A stretch of DNA of 64,000 bases from Linum tenue (GCA_946122785.1 CAMGYJ010000008.1:58510877-58574876), one strand, 5' to 3'; positions 20,440 through 32,620 are shown, counted from the first letter of the stretch. The notes: a model not told the origin generated them from the sequence alone. Numbers and translations: made by a program.

Positions 20440-22990
20440 CGTTTAAATAACCATGCTTTGGGGTGATGGACGACTTCTACCTCTCTGGGACTCTCCCTCA
20501 TGCGATCACCCACTCTTTTATCTGCCTTATTCCAAAAAAGGAAGCCTTCGAAGAAATCTCGGACTTCAGGCCGATAAGCTTACTGGGCAGCTTAAACAAG
20601 ATAATTTCCAAGGTCTTATTCAACTGGTTTCAGCCTTTCATTAACAGAATTATCTTCAAAAACCAGTTTGGAGGGAAAAAGGGACGTGTGATCCATGAAG
20701 ATTGTCTCATAGCCAATGAAATTATCGATAGTCGGAGAAGAAGTGATAAAATGGGCCTTGTCATAAAGCTCGATATAGAGAAAGTCTTTGATTCAATAAG
20801 CTGGAGTTGTATTCTGAAGGCGCTTAATAGTTTGAATCTTCACCAGAGGTTACAGAAATGGATTAGGGGAATCATTGCGTCAGCCAAACTGTCAGTTTTG
20901 GTGAATGGAGATGCAGTGGGTTTCTTCGGTATGAGTAGGGGCGTCAAGCAAGGCAATCCCTTATCACCCTTCCTTTTCAGCTTGGGAATGGATATTCTTT
21001 CTCACATATTAAAAAAAGTCAGCGAGGCTGGTCTCGTTACTGGCTTTTGTGTTGATGAAATGAATCGGCGCGGGGAAGTAATTGACCTTCTTTATGCTGA
21101 CGACGCCATCATTTTCTATGAAGACAATGAAGCAGAAGTTTCGAACATCTTGCCTTCCCTTTTCTGTTTTCAGAGCATCACCGATCTCAAAGTTAATCTT
21201 CACAAGACTAGTGTTTATCCTGTTGGAGAGGTTCAAAACATTGACAGATATGCCGATCTTTTAGGGTGTGAGTGGGAATTCCTTCCTACTATTTATCTTG
21301 GGCTGCCTTTGGGGGCTCACCCGGTATCCCCAGCTGTTCGGAACCAAGTGATTACTAGAACTCGCAGTAGACTGGACGGATGGAAAGGGAGATATCTATC
21401 AATGGGTGGAAGAGTGGTTCTGATTAATGCCGTTCTTGCGAGCCAGAGTAAGTACATGAGCTCCCTTTTCTTGGTGCCAATGAATATCATCAAAACCTTG
21501 GAGAAATTGCAAAGGGACTTCCTATGGACGGGGAATTCTGAAAAGGAAAAGTACCATATGATCTCGTGGGAGCTTTGTAAGACGGAAAAAAGGAGGTTTG
21601 GCGATTCATGATCTGCACCCGCACAATCAAGCTCTCCTCCTCAAATGTTTGTGGTGATTTGCTTCCGAGAGACAAAGTTGGTGGAGGGAACTCATTGATT
21701 TAAAGTTCCTGAATTCGATATCGGAATGGGTTTATGGTCAAATGCCTGGGGGTATGGGTTGCATCCCATGGGTACAGATTTGCAAGCTTAAAATTATTTT
21801 CCGGAATATGGCTCAAGTGGATCAGGGAAATGGAATGCAGATTTCCTTTTGGTTCGACGTCTGGGCAAAGGGAACTTGTCTTGCCAATGAATACCCCAGA
21901 GTGCTAGCTACTGCGGAGTCTACGAGCTCCCAAGTTGCAGACTACATTAGAAACAATGGTGAGGCTGTTTCGTGGGAAATTTCTTTAAAACTTCTTCTTC
22001 GGGGTGGGGCAGAGAGGGAGCGTGTGAGGATTATGTGTTGGTTGGAAAGTCTTTCTTTGTCTAACCTTGCTGCAGGTCTTACGAGATTAGTTTGGCATCC
22101 ATCACCTTCAACCGGTTTCACAGTGCGGTCGGCTTTCAAGGAGCTTGCAGTTGAGAGCTTTGTTGGAACTGTTGGCCTTCCGTATAAATTCATGTGGCAG
22201 AGTTTGATTCCAAGCAAGATCTGTATTTTCCTTTGGATCGTGTTTCATAAAAGGATTTTGACTCTAGACAACTTAAAGAAGAGAGGAACCAGCTTACCGA
22301 ACAGATGCTCGCTTTGCAAACAGGAAGAAGAAAGCATAAATCACATCTTTGTGAGCTGTAAGTTCGCAAAGGAGCTATGGAGTATCTTGATTTCTTTCAT
22401 TAAAATTGAGGAATCGGTGTGCACAGCTACTGATATTACAGATAGGATCAAGCTATGGAACAAGAACAATCCAGGGGATCCCGCTCAATGGGCCTCAAGG
22501 GTGTTTCTCCATGCTTTTTGTTGGAACTTATGGCTCGAAAGAAATGCGAGAAATTTCAATGAGCTGGAAGCTCCCCCTCGATTAGTGGCTTTCAGAACAG
22601 GGAGTGCTATTGCTCAATGGTTGAATGCAACAAAGAAAGTCGTCAGAGAGATCTCCGAGAGCTGGTTAAATGTGCTGAAGTCGAGGTTGTTCCCTCCGAG
22701 GAACTGAGCCTTTCCTTCTTTTGTTTCCTTGGTCCCTGCCTGGCTATAGTCCCCTCGTTTGTTTTGTTAGTGTTAGTTTATTTTAGCCCTTTCTGTTGCG
22801 TCTCTGCTTCTGTTTTCTTTTGCCCTTTTTCTTGCTCCCTAGTGCAGATTTGTCTGCTGTGTCTTTTCTGGAGAATGTCAAGGGGTACTTTGTGTCTGCT
22901 TCTGTCGTCTTTCCTTTGGCTGCTGTTTGTTGTTTCAATCTATTTTTTTTAATTTATACTATATCACCCTTATAAAATAAAAAAAAAATT
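20440..22990 (+). mobile_element. L1-type LINE, 5'-truncated, with poly(A) tail
   Basis: The element starts inside the reverse transcriptase, carries RT and the C-terminal zinc-binding domain, a T-rich 3' UTR and an A-rich tail at about 22974-22990. The endonuclease and ORF1 are absent, as in ordinary 5' truncation. No target-site duplication could be recognised, which suggests age or rearrangement at the 5' side. Confidence 0.8.
20463..22707 (+). pseudogene. LINE reverse transcriptase with zf-RVT domain (frameshifted)
   Basis: The first frame (20463-21611) contains the RT blocks FICLIPKK, DFRPISLLGSLNKIISK, VIKLDIEKVFDSISW, SRGVKQGNPLSPFLF and the catalytic LLYADDAIIF (about 21090-21120). 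In related elements the second block reads KLD.EKA(F/Y)D. A frameshift near 21600 (RRFGDS followed by stop) breaks the protein. The second frame (21742-22707) holds the zinc-binding domain KICIFLWIVFHKRILT and RCSLCKQEEESINHIFVSC. The enzyme copies LINE RNA at the nicked target. Not functional as it stands. Confidence 0.85.
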
Positions 22991-24795
22991 TAGTAGCTTG
23001 GTTTCTAGAGCAAATGAGTTTAGGATCTATATGGATTGAACTTATCTATTGTATAAAGACTATAGTTATGTTTCTGCTACAATCTGTCTGTTTCTCTCCA
23101 AAATCTTGGAGAATGATAATGGAGGCTCAAATAAAATATCTCTTGATTCCTTTATATAGACTATGTACTCCTTTGATCTTTTCTGTTTTCATAAATGGTA
23201 TATCTGTTATTTTATTTTCTCGATTGTGAGCATTTTCCTTTGCTTCTCCATATGTGAGTTAAATGGCAACCTTCTTTCCGTGAGATGAGAAGGAAAGGAA
23301 GGCGGATTGAAGGAGATGACACACTGATCGAGGACTTGACGGATACTTCTTGGTTTGGATGAATAATGGATCTTATTGTTGAAAGTGGGTTGTTCATCAT
23401 TGGCTTGTAGTCAATTGAAGTCAATAGATCAAGGCCCAACAGAGTCTATATGAAGGAATCACGAAGTGAAGAACCAAAAATAGTTTCCAAATCTCAGTTA
23501 GAACGGGTTAGTTCTAATGGAGCATTTGGGATGGGTTTTGACAAGTTCTATGATCTCTAGAGTTGGGGCTTGTCGACAGGATCTCTAGGAGATATGATTT
23601 TCTGTTTCTTGCGATTAATTTATCATTTTCTTATCTCTATTTGGACTAGGTCTCATATTCCCTTCTTGCAGTACCCTAAATGGTATTGATGTGTCTATAC
23701 ATTTCGCATACACTTATTCTGGAAATTTTAATTTCAATTAATCAATTTGGAAAGTCCATATTTGAACTTAACTGTTTTTCTAGTCCTAGTTGTGGATGTC
23801 ATACCCAATAACATGAATATACAAGCATAGATTTAACTACCCAAACTAAACACGTACACTTGCTTCATTGTATCAGTAACAGTATTATATTTGGTTCGAA
23901 AAATTTCCGGGATTCATGCCCCAAACTAGCAAGCTCGCTCCCTCACACTTGTTAGTGTGTGGGTTTGATTTCCTTAAAGAAAAAAAATAAAAATCATCTT
24001 GATGAATAGCTTATAAGATTTATGTAGAATAAGCCGCAAGGTAGGGTAACCATTGGGGGAAGTACATAGTGGTCAACTGTGAGTATTGTGAGTATTGGGT
24101 GGTTCAACTTACAAATCCTTTCTTCCCAATTTTGAAAGAATATCTTCTCAAAGTTATGTGGTATTGAGTATAATTAAAAATTTCAATTTTTTTCCTTGTT
24201 TGGAAATTTATAACATATGTTTACTTTCTTCTACGATTCATGATTAACTTTACTTGTCTGTATCGCAATTTGGCTTATTCTTTTATTCATTTGATGAGTA
24301 CTTAGGGAGTTATTATGGCTCATGACTTAGACAATTAGCTAAATTTATGATGAAATTCCTCTTCTTTTTTATTTTATACAATTAGAAGTTAGACCATGTT
24401 TATCAGTTAAATTTGTTGTTGATTTGGGAACAATTACTAGTAGTAACATTGTAAGCTATATGATGTCTTTGATTTATGGATTCAATGTTATTTTGTTTGA
24501 AAATTTCTTTCATCTTATTTTTGGAAGAATCTAAATTATGTGATGTTTTAGAATGTGTGTTGTAAATTTATCGAACCAACCCAGCCGCTCATCATCCGCA
24601 ATCATCCAACCCAACCCACCTATAGATAAATGCTTAGGTAGGTGTTAATCATTTTCTCCTCATCCACCACATAGATGGGCGATTCTAAACCCGACCCAAA
24701 ATTTGCAAAAAACCACCCACTGCACCCCTAGAAGTAAGACATCTTAACCAAATATTGTTATCCATTTTGGCGTGTTATTTACTTTATTGCCATTA
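22991..24795. other. Intergenic AT-rich DNA
   Basis: No coding region was recognised. Near 23900-23990 there is a possible tRNA-derived SINE fragment: CAAGCTCGCTCCCTCACACTTG..GTGTGTGGGTTTGATTTCC followed by an A-rich tail. The rest is unremarkable. Confidence 0.4.
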
Positions 24796-25778
24796 CACTA
24801 CAAGAAAACAAGGGGTCGGTTGTGTTGTGTCGGTTCATTTAATCGACAATAAAAAACTATTTCCCGTTGGAGATTCGTGTCAGTTATAGAACCGACACTT
24901 ATTTTTGTGAATTTGCGTCGGTCAAACATAACCGACACAATGTTCAGGGTAATATGCATTGGTTTAACCGACACATTTTTTGATTATTTGCGTATGTTGT
25001 GTTATGAACCGACACAACATCGCACCCAAAATATGCAGTGTTATTCAAACCGAGCCGAGTCGGTCGGTCCGACCGGTAAAACCAATACTCGACCACCAAA
25101 CCGTCTCGGCACAGTCAAATAATCGCAGCGGCTGGAAAGGGCGATTTTGAGCGGCCGGAAAGGTTAACCAATTGAGCCGATCGGACCACCCGGGCGGTTT
25201 TTCACCCTCCGTCCGAAAATTAAAAAAAAATACATTCTCTTCACAATCGAATGGGTTTCATTATGAACCTTAAAATAGAAACAACGAAACAATCTTAACC
25301 TACCTCTTTTTTTCCGAAGGATTCGTCGCCTCTCTTGTGGCCGCCAGATAGCTCCTCCAGCACTCCACGTGCTAGATCCATTGCACTCCACCACCTCCAA
25401 GCAATGCAGTTAAAAGCGCGATTCTATCTAAAAGCGGAAAAGGGGTAAAATCGAAAAGCGGTGAATCAAAGCGTAAAAGCGTAAGTTTTTTATGCATCCT
25501 ATATAATAGTTAAAATAATGTTAAGTACGGCATAAACTATGTAAAATATGAGTTCACAGAGTTTAGATAAAAGAAAAAATACCTGCAATTCATGTCTAAA
25601 TTAGAACAAACTCATAACATCTTAACAATAAGGTCATAAACATAAATCGTAACCCACAATCGAGTTAAGAATCCAAATTCTCACAAGCTGGTTTAAGTTT
25701 ACATAATGACATATGTGTTTAATAACTTTCAAGATAGGCTTGTATCTATATAAAGTATTCAACCAATATGCAGCATAG

Positions 25779-26220
25779 TAGGGCTGGCTATTTGGACCGG
25801 GACCGGATGAAAAATCGGAAACCGGACCGTATAACCCGGACCGAGACCGGACCGGGACCGGATAGTAAACAATCCAATCCAATCTTTGGGCTTAGATTTA
25901 AGGTAAAAAACCGGATAAAGACCGGATAAGAGAGCTCAACACCCAAAACTTAAGGGTAATTTGCATAAACGGTCACAAACCTTTACACTTAGTACAAAAC
26001 TTAACCAACTCCTCACCCTTTTAGGCCTTAGGCCACTCAAATTCCCACAATCTCAATATAAAATCAAGACCGAATCGGGACTGGACCGGGTCAAGACCGG
26101 ACCGGATCAAGACCGGACTGTATCCAATCCAATCTTCGGTCTTTATATTCTCAAAAAAACCGGACTGGACCGGATCAATTTGGGCCAATTTAACCGGACC
26201 GGACCGTATAGCCACCCCTA
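25779..26220. mobile_element. Nested hAT-type MITE, 442 bp
   Basis: Starts TAGGGCTGGCTAT and ends ATAGCCACCCCTA, with perfect 8-bp repeats CAGCATAG at 25771-25778 and 26221-26228. The interior is full of GACCGGAC/GTCCGGTC motifs on both sides. It inserted into the hAT element at 25402-27864, making a three-level nest with CACTA outside. Confidence 0.95.
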
Positions 26221-26397
26221 CAGCATAGTGAATTGGTCTACTCATTTGATCTTCCCACCTTTTGTCAATGACTTTCAAGACAGGCTTGTATCTATATAAA
26301 GTATATACAACAGAGAATAGATAAATTAGAAGTTAGAAGTTAGAACAATAAAAATATAGGTTTGTATGATAATTTAATAGGAAAAGGAAACTCGAAA

Positions 26398-27550
26398 TCA
26401 CCTTCTTTCCACATTGTTGAAGTTGCTTTTAATCTTCTCTTTCGCTTGGATAATTTCAGAGTATAAGAAGGGCATTGCCGGTTTTTCATCAGAATCAACC
26501 AAGCGTAGAATCTTGACAAGAGGTTGAGCAGCTCTGAGATAATTTGTCACATTTTTCCAAAATCTACCATCAAGTACAAATCCTTGAACTCTTTTTCCTT
26601 CACGAAGCTTAGAAAAGCTACTCTTCCTCCACTTCTCAGAAGAAAACATTGTCATCAAGGAACCCTTATTTTCATTAAGAGATCCCAATGTCAAATATGA
26701 TGTAGCAAATCTTGTAACAGCAGGTCTAACCAAATCTTTCCCTTGAGTGAACTCCCTCATCATGGCAATCATCATTGTTCTTGCATAAATGAAATTGGTG
26801 ATCTTCTTACCATTGGAAATTGTGGTCTCGTGCACCTTAATATGCTTTGCAAGATCCTCTAGCATCAAATCCAAACAATGAGCAGCACAAGGTGCCCAAA
26901 ACAAATGCTTCCTTTTTTCCATCAACAATTGTCCTCCTGCCTTATAAGCTGAAGCATTATCTGTCACAACTTGAACAACATTCTCTTCCCCCAACCTTCT
27001 CAACAACTTCATCTAACATCTCAAACACCTTTTGAGCAGTCTTCGAAAAATCAGAAGTGTCAACAGCTTCAAGAAATACAGTTTCACGAGGACTATTAAC
27101 CAAAAAGTTACATAGAACTCGCTGTTTCTTATCTGTCCATCCATCAGACATTATTGTGCAACCCACCGCCTTCCATTCAGCTTTGAAGATCCCCAATTTA
27201 TTCTCCACTTCCTGTATTTCCTCTTTCAGCAAAGTCTCCCTAATCTCATGATATGAAGGACCCTTAAAACCAGGACCATACCGAGCTATATCATCCAACA
27301 TTTGGTGATAGCTATCGCATCTAGTTGCATTGAATTGAATAGCATTTTCATACCACCATTTTGATATCGACTTGCAAGCCTTTTCCCGGAGTTCTTTCTT
27401 CAAAACTGTAGTTATTGTTTTCTGTTTTCCAGTGCCACTAGCTTCATTAGCATTTCCACTACCCTCTCCATCACGACTAAAACCGAGATCATGTAGCTTC
27501 CATGCCTTAGTCGCGACCGAGGGAGATGACGAGAAGGGTGGGTGCGGCAC
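26398..27550 (-). pseudogene. hAT transposase (DUF659 type), single-base frameshift
   Basis: The minus strand encodes a hAT-like transposase in two overlapping frames (27550-26957 and 27012-26398). Recognisable parts are the region before DUF659 (SISKWWYENAIQFNA, GPSYHEIRETLL), the RNase H-like core with CTIMSDGWTDKKQR and NFLVNSPR, then VVQVVTDNASAYKAGG and WAPCAAHCLDLMLEDL. These carry the Asp residues and the CxxH expected of hAT. The two frames join at a run of five C (26988-26992); one base fewer would restore the reading. No BED zinc finger is seen at the N-terminus and the C-terminal dimerisation domain is missing, so it was probably inactive before the frameshift. Confidence 0.85.
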
Positions 27551-27872
27551 TGGAGATAGATGGAGATGAGATGGAATTAGGGTTCAGCGTAGCTCCTTCT
27601 CCCTTTTGGCAGCCCGATAGTTTTTCTTAATAAAAAATGACGTCGTTTTGATGAAAGGAGACAATTTTGCTCCTTTGCTTGGAATCGTACAAAAACGGTA
27701 TAAAAACGTGGTTTTAACCGTTTTTAACGATTTTACCGATTCTACTACGCTTTTGACCGATTTTGAGTAACAAATGATTTTATTGGTGATTTGAAACGTT
27801 TTCCTACCCTAGAAACGTAAAATCGTACGATTTTACGCTTTAAAGCGCGATTTTGACTGCATTGCCTCCAAG

Positions 27873-29700
27873 TACTATGAAAACAATAGGAAAGAAGAAG
27901 CGTCGCAGAAGAAAGAAGAAAGATAATAAGATCGGGACTTTGAGAGAGAGATGAGATGAGGCGGTGATCTATTGCTTGGGTGGGTTGAAGAAGAGTCGCC
28001 GTTGCTGCTAGGGTGGGTGGAGGGAGAATCTACGGTGCTAACTCCATAGGGGGTTAGCACCGTTCTAACTATCATCTAAATTGTTGATCATATTTAAAAT
28101 TTAATGGTTACAAATAGAAAGGGCATAATAGGGATAGCAGCAACAAAATATTAAATTTTGAATTTAATTCTAATTTCTCTTATAAGGGCTGCAATTTGTG
28201 GATCCTTTGACAAACGGTTTATATTCTGATTCTAAGGGGGAGGTTTTATTCTGCATTTTTTGGGATTTGGAGATCTTCAAGTGAGAGGGTGTTTGCGGGG
28301 TGGGGTATAATATCGCTGCGCGAGGTTTGAAACTCTAGTAAAATACTACCACCAGAATCACTAGTAATGATATATTTGAAAAACACTACTAGGTTCTTCA
28401 AAAACGGGGAAAACACTACCAAATAACCATAAAAACACTACCAATGGAGTAACACCGCTACAACATACAAAAATAGAGAATACCTCTTAAATATGTCATT
28501 CCCAAAACTTACAAAACACTACTACTTACTTGCAGAATCACTACTAATACTAGATCTGAAGAACACTACTAGATCCTCCAAAGATTGGAGAACACTGCCA
28601 AAATAATTTCTGAACAATAAAAAACACTACTACCGTAAATCTGAAAAATACTGCTACAACGTGCACGAGATTACAGATTTCATTCGCAAAAATTACAAAA
28701 CACTACAACTAAAGTAGAGCCGAACAACACTACTAGGGTGTTTGAAACCACCCCAAACCGATGGGCTTCCAGAAAAATCGATAACGTCGAAAATCATCAA
28801 CACAAACCAAAAACAAGAGACTGCATGCAACTCTACCAATGAACAAACGGAGAGATGGGTAACACACTAAAACCACATTATATCTACAAACCTAAAACGA
28901 CGGGGTAGACGAAATCTAGGCCAAAAGAAGAGGACTACGGCTACAAAATCGAAAAGATCTAAGCCGAGGACGAATCCGATTTGGGAAAATCTAGCAAGGG
29001 CGACTTGGACAGAGGAGGTGAACGGCACGTCGATGCAGACGATACGACGCAAGATAGGCTAAAGCAAGACGGTTAGATTCATCTCCAAATACCGCACACC
29101 AGGGTTGTGATCACGTACGTGTTCACATACCTAAAATGCCCTTCTAATAAATCAACCCTTAGATTTGTGGAAAGTGAAGGAACAGAGAAAATAAATAATT
29201 TGAGAGATAAAGGGTAAGTGAGCACCGATGGTGTGGGTGGGGTGGGGTAGGGTTTTTTCATGCTCTAATTTGGTTATGACAACATTGAAAATTAAGACCC
29301 ACCCAAATTTTGAGTTCCACGCAAATTTTCCACGCTAAAATTTTCATGGCGCCCAAAGAATTGAAAATACCATAATTGGCTGCCTACAAATTTTAAACCC
29401 ACCTTTTCAGTTGCGCCCAATTAATTGACCCCCTAAAAGATAGAGTCCCCCTTATATTCTATCGTCTTCTCTCATTTCACTTTACTGCTCACTATCTTTC
29501 CCTCAGCTAACCCCCTGCTCCTCCTCTACGCTCTCTCCTCTCCAACGAGCTTTAAAGAGCTGCTTCCGACCAAACAAACTAACAACCGATGAGTTCCTCC
29601 CCTGCGCTTTTTCCTCTCCGATGCTTCCCCAACGCTCTCACCAGCTCCTGTCCTGGTCTCTCCCCTGCATCCTTCTGAGCCCCTCCTCCTCGGAATCGTC
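27873..29700. other. CACTA interior: no clear gene
   Basis: The segment at 27900-28030 is GA- and GT-rich and could be a piece of captured gene. A pair GGTGCTAAC / GTTAGCACC lies at 28034-28061. The motif field at 28365-28740 is listed separately. Nothing else is assignable. Confidence 0.4.
28365..28740 (+). repeat. Cluster of AACACTAC(T/C)A motifs
   Basis: About ten degenerate copies of AACACTACTA or AACACTACCA stand 20-50 bp apart. They resemble neither the CCGACAC sub-terminal repeats of the enclosing element nor a microsatellite. Confidence 0.7.
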
Positions 29701-30010
29701 GGTCAGAGCTCAAGCAATCGATGGCGCCGCCTACAGTGTTGACAATCGCTCGCCTCCTCCATCATCCCTGCATCTGTAGATCGAGCTGGAGAAGGCGAGC
29801 AGACCCTGCTCACTTGTATATCATCAAAAGGCAGCAACTCTGTCTCAATCATCAAAGCCACCGCTTGGGATCTCGCAATTTGGGTGTGCCTGATATGGGT
29901 TTTCTTTCCAGAATCACGATCTGGGGTTTGCTTGATCTGGATGTACCTTCCCCGTGCTCGATATGGCTCCGGGTTCTGATTTTTCATGGGTAACAATATA
30001 GTATCAGTTG
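29700..30010 (+). other. Coding-like C-rich segment, possibly a captured host exon
   Basis: After a CT-rich leader with many CTCC runs (29450-29700) there is an open stretch from ATG 29721 of about 90 codons, rich in Arg and His and with no recognised domain. CACTA elements often carry host gene fragments. An alternative is a chance ORF in GC-rich DNA. Confidence 0.25.
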
Positions 30011-30655
30011 GAGGGGAGAAGAATCATGATTTGGGCAGAGAACCGCTCGTTGGAGAGGCTGGTTTGTTGGGACGATGGAGGGAAATCAGTTGGCGGCGTG
30101 TATGGGCAATGAGGCGGTGATGAATCTGGCTACACTGGTGTGCCGATGAACGACGAGCTGGATTTTTTTTACAAATATTGTATAATTAGTGTCGGTTATT
30201 TTATGTTGGTTCAACCGACTCTAAACCTGAAATTTAATTAAGAAATGGTGTTTTTCGATATACAACTTGGGTTGCTTATTAACCGACGCAAATTGGATTC
30301 GTGACAGTTATTCCATCGGTTGCCCAAAACTGACACAAATCAGATTAGTGTCGGATGTTTTCGAGTCGGTTAAGTGAACCAACTCTCATAATTTTTGTGT
30401 CGATTATAACCGACACTAAACATATAAATTAACCGACACTAAACCCCAGTTTTCTTTTTGTATTATATGTGTAATCGATTGCTTGACAGTGATTGTGAGA
30501 AACACTCGGCAGCATTTGCTTTCGTTAATAGGGAAATAGATCCATTTTAGGCGGATGTTTGCAGCTGGTGTTTTTTTCTTTAATTAGATTGTTTATTTTA
30601 GGCTACTGAAAAATCATAAGTCCCACTTGCAAGAATCTAGTTTGGACATCGCCTT

Positions 30656-32060
30656 TGAAGTATGGAAATTACATTTTTCTTCACTCCTAAGGTTTTTTAT
30701 ACGACTGTGGGTCTTGAAATGGAATTGATGGTTGTCAAACGCAATTTCTTCAAATGGACGTTTCTACGTATAAGCGAAAACATGAGTAAAAACGTAAAAG
30801 CGTAAAGCATAAGTTTTTGTGTATGGTCTCATTAATGTTCAGCAAACTACATCTCTCATTTAAAAATTTCACTACTCATGTAGATAATCTAAATGATAAA
30901 CTTTGAATAGTGGAGCAAACATACAACTAAACCAACAATGCAATAAGGAAATAATGAGGATGTTTCATTCATAAAAAAACATAACCAATTAACAACTACA
31001 CTTCATTATTGACCATTTTGTTTCAATCTGGATGTCAAATTAAAAAGGATTAATGAAACTTCTTTCAATATAAGGTTCTTCATGAATTTAACGGGAGAAA
31101 TCATATTATTAGTTAATATTAATACTTAAGTCGCACATCAAACCATAAGTAATCACTTGATGAAGCTGTTGTGTAACATCCTCGTCCCTCTTGAACATGT
31201 CATATGTCATGCTCGCATCAAGGTGACATCATCCTAATATTTGGGGGAGTTTTAAATTATGAAGCAATCGTTGAATTGATTAACTACGACATGAAGAAGA
31301 TGTTTGATTAACTGGGTTATGATTTCTGGTTCGTTGTGTAATGTTGCTTGTCAGACAGGGTACAACCATGTTTTCCTTTAGCTGGGTAGTTAGTTCTAAG
31401 GAGGATACTAGAGAAACCAACCGTTGGATCGTCTTTAAACTTTGAGGATATGTTTATGAATCGCTGTGAGTTAATTTGACCATAGTAATCGAAGTATTGA
31501 TTGCTGGTTTGTCGGGAGAGAGGTGTGAAATTGGTTGAAACCCCTTCAACTAGAAACGTACAAAAACGGAGCAGAAACACGTTTTTTATTGTTTTTAGCG
31601 TTTTTCCATTTTTTTTAACGTTGTTACGCACAATATGTTTTTATATAGGAACTGAAGCGTTTTGCCTAGTACCAAACATAAAAACGTGCGTCTTTGCTTT
31701 TTAAGATGCGTTTTTACTACATTGGTCAAACTAAAATTGAAGTATGGAAATTACTTTTTTATCCTCGCAACTTCTCCTATCTATGGGACTTTGGGTCGTG
31801 AAATGGAATTGAAGTATGGAAATTACGTTTTTCTCCTATTCGAAGCCTGTTTTATATGTTTTTATCCTCTTAGCTAAGCCCAGCCATTGAACTACGGGTA
31901 GTGAAATGGAATTAGTGGTTGTCGAGCGGGAATTGTAGTATGAAAATTAGGTTTTTTCCTCCCAACTCCTCCCAAGTCCCAACTATGAGACCGTGGGTCC
32001 TAAAATGGTATTGTGGTTGCTCCACTGGAATTGGAGTATGGAATTGTATTGATTGGTACC
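30656..32060 (+). repeat. Degenerate tandem repeat, unit about 80-120 bp
   Basis: The unit begins GAAGTATGGAAATTAC, continues with TTTTTCTCCT..AACTCCTCC and ACTATGGGACTGTGGGTCGTGAAATGG, and ends near GGTTGTC. Copies start near 30658, 31738, 31812, 31933 and 32030. The first two are separated by the hAT-like element at 30742-31724. The copies differ in length and no protein is encoded. Confidence 0.7.
30742..31724. mobile_element. hAT-like element, 983 bp, in the tandem repeat
   Basis: The right end reads GCGTTTTTACTACATTG, matching the hAT termini at 10714 and 27864. The left end, CAATTTCTTCAAATGG, is a weaker match. Flanks GTCAAACG (30734-30741) and GTCAAACT (31725-31732) are a 7/8 target duplication. 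Joining the flanks gives a sequence that matches the uninterrupted repeat copy near 31909-31945 (GGTTGTCGAGCGGGAATTGTAG), so that copy serves as an empty site. The sub-terminal GCGTAAAAGCGTAAA matches the hAT at 25402. No transposase is encoded. Confidence 0.7.
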
Positions 32061-32612
32061 TTTACTCGTCAATGATATGTTTCTCTGAAATTGATTTCGA
32101 GTTTGGATCATATCAACAAGTACAATGCCTTTGACGTACTGCTGTAATTTATAGTATCACATGACAGTGTTACTCTTTAGATTTTTAAGAAAGGAAAATA
32201 AATAGATTAACATTCCAATTGAAGATTTTTCATGTTGATGGTCTTAGACATGTTACTTTAGTGAATCTGTCATGGTTTAGCGGAATCTAGAATGTCAAAA
32301 GACTTCGATTTTGTGGATAAGATGATTCATCTTATTTTAATTCGACTCTTCCTGACTCTATTGGTAGTGGCGAACGAGCTTTTTTCTGGCATGAACTAGA
32401 GAAGACCAAATTGCATATCAAAACTTGTGATGATTTTCTCGTCCATAGTCTTGTTAGTGGAAAATTTTGGATTAGTCACTAGTTTGAGTGATATTGTTAT
32501 TCTCGAATAGCATCGTGTACAGGCATTGCTATTAGTCGCCCTAAAATGTCTTATCCATGCCCTAATTAACTTGCATTTACTTCAATGCCCTTAGTTCATT
32601 TATTTTTCTTTC
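32061..32612. other. Intergenic, nothing recognised
   Basis: AT-rich sequence with no persuasive reading frame or repeat. Confidence 0.4.
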
Positions 32613-32620
32613 AAGTACTT

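Larger units (their letters stand above)
25402..27864 (-). mobile_element. hAT transposon, 2463 bp, perfect 8-bp target duplication
   Basis: The ends CAATGCAGTTAAAAGCGCG and its near complement GCGATTTTGACTGCATTG are terminal inverted repeats, with further sub-terminal similarity (GCGTAAAAGCGTAAG and its complement). CCTCCAAG occurs at 25394-25401 and again at 27865-27872, the 8-bp signature of hAT. The element carries a disrupted transposase on the minus strand and an inserted second hAT MITE. It lies inside the CACTA element and is younger than it. Confidence 0.95.
24796..30465. mobile_element. CACTA (En/Spm-like) element, non-autonomous, about 5.7 kb
   Basis: The left end reads CACTACAAGAAAAC, the standard CACTA terminus. 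The first 230 bp carry many copies of CCGACAC/GTGTCGG. The same sub-terminal motif is dense at 30180-30440 in opposite orientation, and the right end reads GTTTTCTTTTTGTATTA (30449-30465), a decayed inverted terminus. No TNP2-type transposase was found, so the element would depend on a helper. Its interior holds a hAT insertion (25402-27864), GC-rich coding-like pieces and an AACACTACTA repeat field. Confidence 0.7.

Noticed and set aside
22974..23010. Target duplication of the LINE at 20440-22990
   Set aside because: The sequence after the A-tail (TTTAGTAGCTTGG) was not found before the 5' end.
28365..28740. CRISPR-like array of short repeats
   Set aside because: Motifs are degenerate, unevenly spaced and without unique spacers, in a plant genome.
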